This document shows positions 1 to 62,490 of a DNA stretch of 64,000 nt, in pieces. The stretch's first letter is position 1. Each line of letters starts with the position of its first letter. This stretch comes from Myoxocephalus aenaeus (taxonomy: Eukaryota; Chordata; Actinopteri; Perciformes; Cottidae): positions 8,007,501 through 8,071,500 of the forward strand of contig JBAMJR010000031.1 in NCBI GenBank assembly GCA_038501785.1, given 5' to 3'. Made by a program: the position numbers and the translations under genes. Below the pieces are notes generated by a model that made no database searches, had not been told where the DNA came from, and worked only from the letters and a program-made list of their open reading frames with translations.

Positions 1-3000
1 TATATGTGTTATGATGATAATAAAGGGCTATGTGTACATATGTATGTTTTTGAATTGATACTACTTTCTTTTTTTTAATACAAATGTTTATTGTATTTTA
101 CATGAAACAAACACTTCACATTCAACAAAAAAGGCACACTTAAAAACGCATAACAAAACAGAAAAATAAGCAGGCCTTCAGGCCTTAGAAAAAAAATACC
201 CTTCTAGATTTTTTATTATTATAAATGAGGCCCAAAGCTTATCAAAAGTGTTGTATTTACCTTTACTATCAACCCAACTTTGCTTGCTTGGTCTATTAAC
301 AGATTTCCATGACAGCAATTTTATATTTAGCTTCAGACAAAATATAGCATTTGTAATGTAATGTCAGTTATGTGCTAGTATCTTGGGAATTCACAGTTTT
401 TACCTTCAGGAGTCAGACTTTTACAAGAAGATTTTTGAGAAATTATGATTCATAAAGTATATAAGGTGACTACTTTTCTTCTCTGAAAAATTATGCATTT
501 TTATTAAATCTGCCAGCCTTCTTCAGAGCCACAAAGGGTTTTTATTACATACCACACCAGAAGTCGCAGAAGGTGATTCTGCAGTGTAGGAGCTGGAGCT
601 CTGTGAGCAGCAGTGCAAAGACTATAACAGAGCTGTGAAACAGCAATTAATAAATAATAGAGCTGACCTAGATTTCAAAAGACTGAGTGTGAAACTGTGT
701 GAACTGCACATCAAAACGACTTGCTTGCAGTGTAGAGCCGCTGATGGGGAGGTGTTCCTGACATTACACAGAGTGCTTCAAACTGCCATGGGAGGCAGAC
801 AGCCAATGAATGGTAAATGGATACACCAATAATGGAGGCTACAGGAAAAAAACACATGGACTCTTAAGCTTGCAGGGAAATATTCAGGAATGCCAGTAAT
901 TCCGCCCAAAGCACAGACGGCCGTAAACCCATTATATAAGTCATGTCAGATGCAATCACTGCACGGATCAAGTGCACTAAATGATGGTGCATGGAGGGAA
1001 AATGTAACTGAAAATATTGAAATGGGAAAGTGTAGAGAGGCATAGATAGAGGGAAAGGGGGGAGAAATAGACGAAGACAATTTAAAAAAAAAGAGCAAGT
1101 AACCTTCACCCAATGCTGATGCCTGTAGCATGACTCTCATGGACAGGGAATCAGAAGGATAAAAGCAACATTTTGTTACTGTGTAGATCATTGTGCAGTT
1201 ATCCTGATTTAGTGGTTAATAGAAAATAATAAAATCAGATTTAGAATGAGTTGGCGTGTCCTTTTTTACATTGGTGTGCTCAAACTTTTTCCATTAATGT
1301 CACTCTTGCCTTACATGGCTCAAAGAATAAGCAGTGCTATTAGTGATATTTATACTGTTGTGGAAGTCCATGTGACAAACCTGACTAGTAACCCATTCAG
1401 CCCAAAAAGGTGATGCTGTTAAAACCTCTGTTGGCGGTCTATCTGAAGGAATCTGTGTAGGTTAGCTGGCCCTCTTCTGTGATGAGGGCCATACCAATAA
1501 ATAGTCTGGGCTGACATAGTCGGGATTAGTTTATCGCAGATAAATTGGTATTTGCCTATTGTCATTTAAAGCAGTTTTTTAATGAGATTATTATATACTT
1601 AACTGCGTCGTTGTACACAGATTGATGCAGGAGAAACGGCAGGGAAGGTTGTGAATTTAGCAGAACCTTTTGAGACTGGTCTCAAAATGACCCTACCAAA
1701 AAAACTAACTGATGAAAGCAGAGAAGGGTAATGGAAAACGGAGGGCAGTGCGAGGCGGGGCAGCGCGACTCCTATCGATTGGTGCCGGTGTTGACTGTCA
1801 ATGAAGTCAGCTAAATTACTTTTGAACCAGGCACAGGTAAACCTTCCTCTTCTGCCGTCCATTGTGACTGAGTGTTCTGCTGAAAACCCTGTCAGCAGCC
1901 CAGCAGGAGGGACACGCTTTGGTGCAGAATTTTATAACTGAACAACCAGGACGCACACTTGTGTTTTCTCTGTCTGTTTGGAAATCTGATGTTTTCACGT
2001 CGCAGTTGATGAACAAAGGCATTAAAACGTAGGTAAACGTAGGCAACTCTTGGCTTTTGGCGACTAATGGATTTGTTGATTTCATCAAAAGATCCTGTCG
2101 ATATTCATGCAAAAAGCACCACATGTATCTTGTTTACCAGAGATGTGCTCATACAATCATGGAAATAAGTAATTCAGCATGAAAAAGCATTTAAAAAAAA
2201 AAGAAATGACCAATGAAGAAATCGGCCAAAATGACCGATCGGCTGACTAATCGACTAAGAGGCCTAACATTTAGTAACTTGACAGAACTGATGTTCATGA
2301 TCAGTCTAGACACTAGACACAAGACTACGTGACTCAGTCACATAGGCTAGTTCTTACTAAACCAAACACATTTACACAGACATGCTACAACACCCAGAGG
2401 TAACCTAAAACAAACCTGATGCATGCACAGCCCGAGACGTCATGCAGTGGAATGTTCTAAATGTGACCGGGGTTGTCGAGGACATATAAGATGTGTGCGG
2501 GGCCAATGGCTTAGCTATTGGCCTGGGACCTTTTCACACTGTCACAGTTGTAATAGCTGTTGATGTACTGTTGTCAAGAACAGAGGACAGTGTAGGGCAC
2601 GACACCAGAAGGCAGACTACTTTGGACCTTGTGGTTTTGTCATACCATGGTTAAAAACCCTCTCTAAACATTTGCTCACACTTAGAGCAATGAAGGCAAT
2701 AATGAAAGGAATAGAAGTTTCTTATGAATCAACTCCTGCACGGTTGAAAACATCTTTCCCCACTCGCAAACCCACCGCTCATTCATTCAAAAATGACATT
2801 GTCTTTTTTCAATATTATTTTGTGACTCTTATGTTGGGATTCTGACAACAAGCACAAATATTGTGTTATGATATCTGTTTTTACACCACCACGATTTTGT
2901 CCCCAGAGAGAATTTTTTGCATGCCGTAAAAATATCACGTAGGTAGTGCTATTATTTACTCTAAAGGATGAATTTTAGACGACTAATTGGCTTTGGCAAC

Positions 3001-3531
3001 TCTGGCTTCTTGGTCTAGGACAGCCCTTCAACATCTTCTGCCACTGACATTTTCAATCACAGCAGGTCTACAGGGCTATAATGCAGCCTGCCTAGTCCAG
3101 ATTAGCTCACTTACATAACCTTCATTTCAGACGTTTAAAAATAACGCAGAACAAAAACCAAGCTGGATCAACACGCAATCATTTTACAGTGGCTAGAACT
3201 CAAGAATGCTGACCAACATGCAGAAAGTAGGATCACACATACATTCACTGATCAGGAAAAGATCCTGTCCCTGCACAACAAGTGGGTCCTCTCTTACCAT
3301 TTGCGTGTGTTACATAAACCGGTGCATGTAACCGTAACTCCATTTCCACGCTTGTGTCCATGAGAAGACCACTCGTGCTCCCAGTATACAAAATGTGGCA
3401 CATTTTAAGTTAAATGGTACAATTTAAGAGCAAAATTAAGATGCAAGAACTAATGTGCTTTTGTAAACAAGTGGTGGAATGTAACCAAGTACATTTAGGC
3501 TGCTCAAGTACTGTACTTGAGTTCTAATTAG

Positions 3532-3545
3532 GTGTGCGTGTGTGT

Positions 3546-3580
<35 letters not shown>
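3532..3580. repeat. TG-rich microsatellite
   Basis: Nearly pure TG with one C interruption. Confidence 0.9.
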
Positions 3581-3583
<3 letters not shown>

Positions 3584-3657
3584 CCAAATTATTATGTATA
3601 TAAAGTAGTTAAAATTAGCTCCATCATTACTAGCTGCAACATTAATGGTTATAATTC

Positions 3658-3771
<114 letters not shown>

Positions 3772-3867
3772 TAAAGCAATAGATATTGCTAAAAATTTTT
3801 TACACTGAGCTGAGTTTGTGTAATCCATTAAACAAACAGTTGCCTTATTTACATCACATTTTACACA

Positions 3868-4046
3868 CCAGTATTTGAACAACACAAGCGATTTTGAATA
3901 TGTCAGCGTGGGCTTTGGAATATTGTGATGGATTGACATGTTTCACGATTTTTAGCCATTTTACTGACCGAACGATTAAGTGATTCATCAAGGTAATAAT
4001 CACCAGATAAAAAAAAGTCATAAAAGAATAATCATTAGTTGCAGCC
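3868..4046 (-). repeat. dispersed fish repeat, copy 1
   Basis: The minus strand starts GGCTGCAACTAATGATTATT and runs through 'ggtcagtaaaatg', 'ccatcacaatattcc' and 'cttgtgttgtt'. These words fit a very common fish repeat opening GGGCTGCAACTAACGATTAT. It shares its start with the copy at 63317. Confidence 0.65.
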
Positions 4047-4917
4047 ATTATCTCAATTCCCTGGAAATAATCCAATCATCTTCCATTGAGCAGCTTTTGT
4101 GAGGAACCAAGGCACAGTATCCATTAAAAAGTAGTATTGCTCCATCAACCTTGGGAGGTTGTGTGAATCATTTTGTTATTTAGATCAGAGATGGTCCAAC
4201 TCTAAGAGTTTGTTATAAGCGTACATTCACACAATGTGTATGCTTACTTAGGAGTACTGTACTTGGAATATCAGTGGTTTGATGAATCTTTTCTCTTTAC
4301 TGTCATCAGTACAGCTGCTCAGTTTAGATTTCTCCCCTACATCCTCAAAACAGAATATTTCACATGTCAAATCAAGTCGCTGCCAAAGCTCTTGCACATA
4401 ATCCTGGCAAGAAAGGCCGTGACCTCATTTTCATTAGTGTGGTCTAGTGATACTGAGACGCTGCGCTGGCTTTCATTACCCAGAAGACTTAATTACTGGC
4501 GTGTGTTACCTTCCCATAGGATATACAGACTGTTTAGATGATTTCTTGTAAAGTAACCTTCATGCCATGCAATCAGAGGAAGACACAGGAAGGTTTTTAA
4601 CAGGAGAGAGAAGTGTAGTGTGCAAGTTAATTTGTCTGAGATGGTCGGCCATATCGAGAGGTTCTTTATTCTTGGTTGTATGTCAGATACGTTCCACTAA
4701 CCGGCTCTCTCTTATTAGTGTTATCCAAAAATAATTTCTTACCATACAAAATTCCCTTTTGGCATATTAATCTTTGTCCACATTCTTCCCACTTCCTTCC
4801 TATTTTAATAACATGAATTTATTGTTTGACTTTTGCTCTAGTGTAAAATTGATCTTACAATTATACACATATTTTACATCTAAGCATGTCCCGTTTCTTT
4901 TTGTTGTGCTTCTGTAG

Positions 4918-55456
<50,539 letters not shown>

Positions 55457-58215
55457 CCCAGAAATCTAGCGTACCACAAGACCCGCTAACAGTCAACCAG
55501 CTCTGCGCTGCTGCAGCCGCACACACAGACACACACAGACACACACACCTGCTGAGGCATCTGCGAACCTACCCACACCATTCCACTCTGCATTTCCTCC
55601 GTCAGTCGTCAAGCAAGGATCATGTCCTCCTTTCACACATGATACCCCAAGCAGCGACGAGCTCAGACACTGCTGCTCTGTGTGTGTGTCTGTGTCTACA
55701 CGTGTGTGTGTGTGTGTGTGTGTGTGTATGTTTGCACTTATGTGTTATGCATTCACTCCAGGACTACTCTAAAGGACAAATCACTTTTCTTTTCTTTTTT
55801 AAACTTTGCTACTTTTCCTCACTGGCCTTATCAATATAGACACAGTGACCTGCACCTTTTGGGTGTACTTCTCTAATGTTGCTGACAGGGTCATGTTGGT
55901 CTGGTCAGGAGCCAGACGATGGCTGCTCTAATGACAGATATTGACCGCAGATCTGACCTGAGAACAGTGGCGCACACAGCGAGGGCACCTCTCACGTTTC
56001 TTCAAAGTGAACGCCAGGTGCAGGCGGCCTGTGCACTGCTACCACTACAAGAACACGTGCGAGGCGATGGGAGGAGGATTAACATCTTGTTTTTCTTGTT
56101 TCGGTTCGTTCTTTTGCTCCTTTTTAAAGTCAGTTAGTCCAGTCCTGTGTTTGGAACGTGAGCTGAGACCTTTAGTACATTTTGATGGTGAACTTTTGAT
56201 GGTGTCATTTGTTGTCTATTATCTGCAATGATGTATCTTTTTGGGGCTGAGGGTGGGGGGCTGAGATTGTTATGTGGGAAGGGTCATATCATTGGTTTAC
56301 AGGGTAAACATGCTGTTCATTGCTGATGTCGTCATATATTAGGGTGGGGGGGGTCCTGAGGAACGGCGAAGGCCTGTTGACCTCAGCCATACACGTGGGG
56401 AGAGATGATTTGCCAGATGGATGGCAGTGACACTTTCTCACTGTTTTTATATTAATCATGTCTGTGTTTGTTGAAACAGTTTTTGGATATTAAGCACTTA
56501 GTTGTCAGTCTGTTCACAATGGCATTTTTAAGAATCTGTGTTTCCTGGGGCAGGTGAAAAATGGACTCAAGAACAGCATAGAAATCCCACTGTGGAGGTA
56601 TTCTTTAACACCGGTCTGATTATTTTGGTCTTGCCACCGATATTCTTTATCGCTCCCACACTCAAAGCGACAATCACATTTTAGTGAACGATGACGAAGC
56701 CGCTTCGAGCAGGTGCAGACCGACCTTAAAGCTTCTTAAACGCAAACTCCTCAGCATCACTTAGAGTTTGTTCGCATTGAAAAGGTGAAAAAAAGCCATC
56801 TTTCTATGACCCTTGGTCCATGGCGGTGTCAGCTTCAGCTGGCCTGTCAGAATCTCGTCTAGGAGCTGTTGTGACGTCTGACCTCTGACCTTTTACTGCC
56901 TAGAGGAGGAGCCGAGACCCAACTCCTCATCCAGGCAGATTTTGTACAGTTATGAGATATTCCTAGTGTTAAGTGCCATTTATTTTACATATACAGTTCT
57001 GAAGTTACCAAGTGACGCACAATTTTCTTTTAGCACCCCCACCCCCATTGGCAGATTATACTGTCCATGCAGGGAAATCTGAAAACATAACAGCAAATAA
57101 AACGTCCTCTTTAAAAAAGAAAAAAAAACGTTTGCATTTTTTTCTTTGCTTCCAAGTCCATCACAGCCTTAGCTTTGACCTGTTTCACTCATTTATCTCC
57201 AAAACAAGACAACACTGTCTCACAGGACAGCTTCCCTGGGCCTGCATCAGATGCTTTCTCCACTATGAGACCATCACACACTTCAAGTGTACTCCATTGC
57301 ACCCCTTGTGTTTGTACGGGTCGGAGGAAGGCATTCGGAAGCATTCTGGTAGTTTGATGTAACATTAGTTGACATGTTCTCACAGTTTACTGCAGTATTT
57401 TAAAGGTCCTCCTCTGTGTAAATGATGTGAAATGATTCAGACTTACCTCTATCTCCAGTTCATTTTGTCACAGGGGATTCGTACACACATGACTGTTATG
57501 GGACTACCTCCTCTACCTTCTCCATTCATTCTACCTGTAGTTGGTGAAACATCCAGTATGCCGCACCTGCAGAAAGCTCAGTCATGTTTTAGGTCTGATT
57601 TAGTATTTCTTTTTTTTTTTTTTCATCTATACCGATGGAGGTTTGTAATGTCATCAGGCAAGGCAAAAATACAGCCAGGCTTTGTACATGAATCACTCTG
57701 CGTGCATATCATTTGTCCTCTGGTGAAATGTGGCGCTAATCAGTCTAAGCCATATCTAGCTGTTTCCTAAACCTATGATGGACTAATACGTAGTTTTTAA
57801 AAGTATACCGAAATTATTTTAAAAATGCATCAGTTTGGTTTTTCAATCATGTCCCGAATCTTAAGTAATCATTCAAGGCGTGAAAATACAGTTATTTGCT
57901 GATGTGTTCCCTGGACTGTCAAATGGGGGGTGGGTTTGTCATAAACAGTACATTGTTCAACCATTTTGTGCATAATGATTTTTTTTTTTTATTATAACCC
58001 AATGTATAATAGCAAGGATTGTATATAAAACTGAAGAGATGTAAATATTTATGTGGCTTGCTTCAAGGTTGGTATTACAAAAAAGAAAAAAGAAAAGAAA
58101 TATTCACATGGTTAAATTCTACATGCCCACCAGCAAGCTTTGTGGATAGCAGTGTAAAAATGGAAAACAAAAAAAAACACTGCCTTAATGTTTAAATAAA
58201 AAGCTTATTGCCATT
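55457..58215 (+). other. ncor2: ncor2 3' untranslated region
   Basis: About 2.76 kb from the stop codon to just past an AATAAA at 58195. A CA-rich stretch (55517-55550) and a TG repeat (55680-55730) lie near its start. Another AATAAA at 57095 could give a shorter form. The 3' end is inferred from the signal, not from transcripts. Confidence 0.7.
58195..58200 (+). terminator. ncor2: probable ncor2 polyadenylation signal AATAAA
   Basis: Canonical hexamer followed within 50 bases by T/G-rich sequence; the first strong signal after a long AT-rich 3' UTR. Confidence 0.6.
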
Positions 58216-61200
58216 CATGGTCTCAGAGTCATGTTATTTATTGCTGCATTTCTGCGTTCTCATACTTCATGATTTATTTGGCCCTGAAGGAACACTTGAC
58301 CAGGCCAAAGTAATGGTCTGTTACCACCAGGGGACAGTATACGCATATTCTTTTTAACAACAGTTTGATACACAATTTGGTAGGAGATACTTTATTGCGA
58401 ATCATTTTTCATAAATTGAAGAAAATGAAGTGATAAAGTAAAGACATGATTCTTGTAAATATTGCATTACTCAGATTGTGGGAAAGTAGAGGGCTTTCAG
58501 TGGCGTTGGTTATCCAAATGTTCTGCTCGGCTGATCTGGTCTCCTGTGATCTTCTGTACAATCAATCAGCTCGTATGAAGGTCAAACTCCACGTCTGTTA
58601 TGATCCCTCTCCTTACATAACTCCCATGAAATCTACAAGGTGACAATGTTATTAAATTAAGACTGATATATAACAAAGTCCCTTATATAAATAAGTATTA
58701 TATACCACTTATACAAAATGTTTTGGAAAGGGCAGAGCCGTGCTGGATAGAGACATTGGTTTCTCCTTGCTGATCATATATTTCAGATTTATAGTAGTTG
58801 GTCAAGAGTATATAAACCACTGAGATGAAGTAATCCATCTGACGACATCAGATAAAACATGTCGTTAGAACTTTTCTGTGCTGCTCAAGTAGAGGAAAAA
58901 TAGTCATGAATTAATAATTTACTGCTAAGAAACAGAGTCAGAGCCAATGTTCAGTGCTGCCATTTCAGTTGCATTTGAAAGAACTGTTTGTGAACTGATT
59001 TTCCTGTCTGTATTTTCATAAATCCTAACTTTGGCTTGGATTTAGTCACAGGAGCCAACCCTCTGTGTTGCAGAGGGTCCACATTAAAGCAGAGCTCAGC
59101 AGAAAAATGCAACGTCCTGGTTTCAAGATCAAGCGACAAATACTCAACACAGCAGAATAAGGGTTTGGGAATTGCCTTTTTTTATTCATTTAGGATATAC
59201 ATCTTTTTAAATTATTTTCTTTGATCAGAACAAGAACAATGATTGATGTACAAAAATATAAAGAGAATTATGAAGTGCCTCAATGCCACATATACAACAG
59301 GAAAATATTTTACAGTAACAAAATCAAGTGTTAGGAAACACGATAGTATTTCACATAAAACCACCAACGTATTAAACTTGACACCCACCAACTTTCTCTC
59401 ATCGTTCTCTGACATTTCACAGACCATCTACACATAACAAAACTCTCCATCATCTTTCCTGGAACTTTACAGTATAAAAAGCCATCTTCAAAACAATCTC
59501 ACCTCATCTGTTTGTTTTGAAAGAGCAGATCTTATTTTTCTGTTCTTGTCTGTCTCTGTGTATTGCTACTTACTGTTCCCTCATTGAAGCTGCGTGCCGT
59601 ATCGCCTACCCTAATCTTACCTGGAGGGTTTCTCAAACTATAAAAATAACAAGACCGCAAATAAAAAAACTCAACTGAAAGTCTGGGAATTTTTTTTGCA
59701 ATGAAGTTAAACTGATACCAATGAAAATCTGAGGTAAAGTCTGAAATTTAAATATTTGCCTTATTCAATAATCTAAATAGAGACAGGCAGAAAAAAAAGT
59801 CAGGTAAACGCTCAATACAAATATATTTTACATCTTCAACAGGGATATCTGAGGTGGTTTTTACAGCACCACTTTTTACATGTTGGTAGTTACAGAGTGG
59901 TTTAATGCTTTTGGGTTACCTCGGATCAGAAACTTTCCATTTTGACAATTTGTTAATGTCTGAAAACAAAATGAAACACCAGCGATTCGTAAATTAAATT
60001 CTCTAGCTATACTGTGAGTGTTTACTTCTGTAAGTGGAGTTCTCTAAAATAAAAGGGCTTGTAAGTTGTATCACACAAAGTAGTTATTGTGCCGATCTTA
60101 GCTGCTGTACGTAAAGTTAGCTAACTTTAGTTTTCCTAATTATGATCGGTTTAGAGTGAAGATTATATATTCACTAAAGTAACAACATGATTCAAATGAG
60201 TTCACGTGATATTTATATTGTCAGACTAAATTACAGAATAACGTTAGCTAGTTTAGCATAAGCAAAAACTGCATGAATGAACAGTGAAAAACATTGACTT
60301 ATAAACAAAACAATGTATTATCTATATTTACAAAAGATTACGAGTTAAGTTTAATGTATTGTTTTCCCCCTAAAACTATCATTCTGTGATGCTAAAGGGA
60401 CTTTTTTGATTGGACTGAGCTGCCGATTTTTCCAGGCAAAGAAGACATTCCTTGAGTTTTAATAGTGCAACATGATAAAGTAAATCCCGAGTTTGAAACA
60501 AAAGACTCGTTACTTCATGCACAGACTGATGAATTTACGAACAGCTGGTGACACCTGTTCCAGAAGGGTTTTAGCCTTATTTTGAGAGGCAGTTAAAACG
60601 CAGATTCCCCGCAGCACTAAACGATCCAGATAATTCAGTTGGAAATAGTTCTTGTTTTTGTGTTTGACTCTCATGCAGAAATAGACGAGTGAGTGACCAC
60701 AGCACAAGTTCCCTTTGTTCAGTACCAAGAGTTGAAACAGAGAAGGGTTTCAAATTGTCAAACACTTCCCGTGATTGTCTAATTTTTTCGGCACTTGTTT
60801 GACAAGCTCCATGACGCCAAAGCAGGTACAAAACAGTTATGAAAAAAGCAAACCATACAATGATTCTTGTATAAAGGAAAAACATACATGTGTGTTCCCA
60901 CGCATCTTGTAACTACAGATGACATGTGGTCCTGATGAAGCAGAGTTTAAACTCTTAATAAGGAGGGTTTTTCAACCTGTTCATCAAAACACCCTTCACT
61001 CTGACATTATCTTCACCAAAGTGTTCAAATTACGTTTTAACAGACACGAGGTTAAGCAGGTCTTTAAACCATGAGCACAGTGAGCCAAGACGGCTGAATA
61101 TGTATTGTTACAAAGAACTTTAGATTTTAAACCAAGTGCTTTAAATATCTCCCTTTTTGAAATATTCTCAAGGCAATCGGTTGTTATTGTGCTGCGATCC

Positions 61201-61907
61201 TTCTTTTCATTAGGCTTAGTCCTGAGACCGCTCTGGTGAATAAACAGGACAACATGCAGTTGAGTTTAATTAAATGCTTGATCGAACTAGACAAGCTGCT
61301 GTTTGAATGTGTGTTAATTGAAACTGTATAACAAAAGCAAGTGTTCTGTCTCAGTGTGAGGAGTTATTACAAAGAGATAAACTATCTTTGGTCCAATTTC
61401 TCATATGCAGTACTGAACCCCTCCCCCCTGCAATGTCAAGTCCACTGGGAGGTCTGTGATATATAGAAAACAAGTGCAATAAAGCCATATTAGAAAGCTT
61501 TGCATTGGTGTGACTGGGTTTGCGCAGACTCGGCTAAATTCCACCACACATGTCATCTTGACTTCTCTCTACATACACAGACGTTACCTTCACTGAGGTG
61601 ACAATCCAACCTGAAAGCGCAAAGGCCACCAATTTGTCAGCTCTTGTATTAAATAAGACATTAACCATTGAAGTGCAGCTTTAAACTGCCAGAGAGCAGA
61701 CTCCCCTTTTAAAGACCGCATCAGTAGAAAGTCTAAATACACTTCGGTGAAATGTCACTCAAGGGATTCCAGAGTTTCCTCCATGGTACAAAGTCGGGGT
61801 TTTAGGGGCTTCGGGTATTACTTGAAGTATTTCCGCTCCCAAGTTCCTAGTCCTCCAAAAGAAATAAGATGATCACCAGGTAGCCCTCTCCCAGTGCAGT
61901 CTGGGCT
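58216..61907 (-). other. rflna: intergenic space and probable rflna 3' UTR
   Basis: The - strand 3' UTR of rflna begins at 61907. Minus-strand AATAAA words occur at 59181-59186 and again at 58391-58396, so the UTR is probably 2.7 to 3.5 kb, leaving under 1 kb between the convergent genes. No coding sequence or repeat was recognised. Confidence 0.5.
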
Positions 61908-62241
61908 CTACAGGTCCTCTGTGTAGATGATACAGGGACTAGTATCCTCACTCGACTCCAGCTGCACCGTGGAGACAAACCAGCGACGAGAGCCCGAGGC
62001 GTTGTAGTTGAGCGTGGTGCGGTAAGAGTTCTTGGCGTGTTTTGGGTAGATAATGGTGGTGCTCTGGTAGCTGATGGGTTTCTGCCGCGGCTCCAGGTAC
62101 ACCTGGGACTTGTAGCTCCTCCAAGTGCAGTTGCGCACCGCCACCACTGTCTCACTGAAGGAGGTGGGCGTGGGAACGGGGGCGCAGTACACCCGGTCCT
62201 GGTAGTGCTTGTCAGAGTCGTACTTGACCTCGGAGTTGCAC
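61908..62241 (-). CDS. rflna: rflna terminal coding exon (refilin A)
   Basis: Refilin A (FAM101A, Cfm) binds filamins and organises perinuclear actin; in vertebrates it acts in cartilage and skeletal development. The exon follows acceptor 'ctccttttcag' (minus strand) and completes the Lys codon split with the upstream exon. It encodes CNSEVKYDSDKHYQDRVYCA, PVPTPTSFSETVVAVRNCTW, RSYKSQVYLEPRQKPISYQS and TTIIYPKHAKNSYRTTLNYN, ending IIYTEDL then TAG (61908-61910). The order APVPT, NCTWR-Y-SQ-LEPR, STTIIPK, RTTL matches human RFLNA; RFLNB is more distant. Position next to ncor2, tail to tail, agrees with the human arrangement. Confidence 0.93.
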
Positions 62242-62380
62242 CTGAAAAGGAGAAGGTGAGAACTCTTTAGAAACTCATATAAGAGTGATCACTAGGTGGC
62301 ACTGTTGACAAGAGCATATTGATCAAAATAAGTGAAGGAAGCTCCATGTGAGACCAATATATGTGTCAACGTTCCCTTAC

Positions 62381-62490
62381 TTGATTTCCTGCTCTGGTTT
62401 GGGGTTGACCTCGATACTTTCTCCGAAGAACACAGGGTACATGCGGGTCTTTGGGTCTGTGCTCGTGGAGTTTAGCAGCAGGTATGGCAG
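62381..62490 (-). CDS. rflna: rflna internal coding exon (refilin A)
   Basis: 110 nt on the - strand, acceptor 'cctctgcacag' and donor 'gtaagg', phase 0 to 2. It encodes LPYLLLNSTSTDPKTRMYPV then FFGESIEVNPKPEQEI, joining K-CNSEVKY in the next exon. Human RFLNA reads MLPVFFGESIKVNPEP at this place. Together with the terminal exon it gives 147 of about 215 residues. The N-terminal exon, with the SPDSGLPPSPSP-type motif, was not found up to 64000. Confidence 0.9.

Noticed and set aside
60..110. Possible minus-strand polyadenylation site near the left edge
   Set aside because: An AATAAA-like word in AT-rich DNA without any coding sequence upstream of it is not enough to call a gene end.
61908..62490. 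Assignment of the minus-strand gene to rflnb
   Set aside because: FFGESIEVNPKP and CNSEVKY follow RFLNA; RFLNB as remembered has a different FGEGVEFDPLPP stretch, and synteny favours rflna.
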